Origin: Cotesia glomerata
Lineage: Eukaryota; Arthropoda; Insecta; Hymenoptera; Braconidae
Length of the DNA stretch: 64,000 bases
NCBI RefSeq assembly: GCF_020080835.1
Contig: NC_058165.1
Span: 1,357,967-1,421,966 of the forward strand
Direction of reading: 5' to 3'
The position numbers and the translations under genes are program-made. The notes beneath the pieces were generated by a model. It did not search any database and was not told the origin of the DNA. It saw nothing but the letters and a program-made list of their open reading frames with translations. Shown piece by piece: positions 63,169-64,000 of the stretch (within the stretch, counting starts at the first letter, position 1; the number at the start of each line of letters is the position of its first letter).

Positions 63169-64000
63169 ATAGGCTGCATTCGAAAATGATCACTAGATAC
63201 ATAATTAGGAAATGACATTGTATCTTGAAAACTATTGAAATTTTTAAAGATATAAGCTCATGCCGATCTTACACTCATCGAGACTTTTAATTTGAATACC
63301 CACATCAATTTTTCATATATTTTATATATTTATGTATATTATATATATGTATATATGAAATATATATCATAAATGCAAGTGGGTACTCAAATAAATGCAC
63401 TTCTTGAGTGTATCGTCAGGATGAGTTTAGATATTTAAAAATATTAATAGTTAAGAAAGTACAGTGCAATTTTACAGATATCTTGTGAATTATTGACATT
63501 TTTTAAGATATAAGCTCATCCCGATGTTACACTCATCAAGAGCTTTCATTTGAGTACCCACATCAATTTTTTTAATATTTTATATATCCCACATATATGT
63601 ATATATGAAAAATATATAAAAAATGCAAGTGGATACTCCAATGCAAGCTCTTGATGAGTGTAACATCAAAATGAGCTTACATCTTTAAAAATATCAATAA
63701 TTTAGAAATGACCTTGTATCCTGTCACCTATTGACATTTTTAAGGATATAAGCTCATCCCGATGTTACACTCATCGAGACCTTTCATTTGAATACCCACA
63801 TCAATTTTTCATATATTTTATATATTTATATATATTATATATATGTATATATGAAAAATATGTCAAAGATGCAAGTGGGTATTCAAATGAAAGCTCTTGA
63901 TGAGTGCAACATCAGAATGAACTTGTATGTTTAAGAATGTCAATAATTAAGAAATGATCTTGTATTTTGAAAAATATCGACATTTTTAAAGATATAAGCT
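63169..64000. repeat. Palindromic satellite block H, runs off the window
   Basis: Starts at AGGCTGCATTCGAAAATGAT, the same terminus as block F, and continues through three arm pairs to the window end. Confidence 0.85.

Overview
The window is strongly AT-rich, repeat-dense eukaryotic DNA. Short introns with insect-like splice sites (GTAAGT/GTAATT donors, T-rich tracts before CAG), a TATA plus TCAGT-initiator core promoter, an R1-clade non-LTR retrotransposon, tRNA-derived SINE-like repeats and many foldback elements point to an insect. A parasitoid wasp (Hymenoptera, perhaps Braconidae) is my best guess; the organism is inferred, not shown. There is no bacterial-style gene content, rRNA, CRISPR array or recognisable viral gene.

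Host genes are few and broken up by introns. (1) On the minus strand, 2994 to 1221, two exons of a larger gene join in phase through matching splice sites. They encode an N-terminal module that resembles insect BEN-domain proteins, followed by an acidic serine/aspartate tract. The rest lies in an unseen exon, probably before base 1. Its first intron contains a complete block of a palindromic satellite. (2) On the plus strand, 12484-13062, four small exons (98, 39, 54 and 106 nt), all joined by phase-2 introns, encode a 98-residue secreted acidic protein. It has a short signal peptide, a well-spaced TATA/initiator pair upstream and AATAAA signals downstream. No single long reading frame reveals it. 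It is the most interesting host locus here.

The rest is mostly mobile DNA. A foldback/palindromic satellite family occurs in seven or eight blocks (1.65-2.7, 13.4-16.8, 23.9-26.8, 41.9-43.4, 58.6-59.6, 60.9-62.1 and 63.2-64.0 kb). Inside it sit a 5'-truncated R1-like retrotransposon with an open 563-codon frame and an 18-bp target duplication (14181-16064), a 1.66-kb composite carrying a tRNA-like sequence (24.0-25.7 kb) and a 782-bp element (42218-42999), the latter two apparently in its AT-rich loops. Other families are a CACTGATAG-ended MITE (six or seven copies), an inverted pair of 763-bp ACACGG-ended elements, TTCCCGCTAA-ended elements with long CA/GT tracts, a roughly 870-bp tRNA-containing repeat in three copies (one split by a probable solo LTR), a 784-bp palindrome, a roughly 2.4-kb element with GC-rich hairpins, and a MITE-derived satellite (55.3-57.7 kb) interrupted by another truncated non-LTR element.

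Lower-AT single-copy stretches with no confirmed gene lie at 3.06-3.46, 31.6-34.8, 47.5-48.1, 50.6-51.3 and 62.1-62.9 kb. They are the likeliest places for untranslated exons or promoters.
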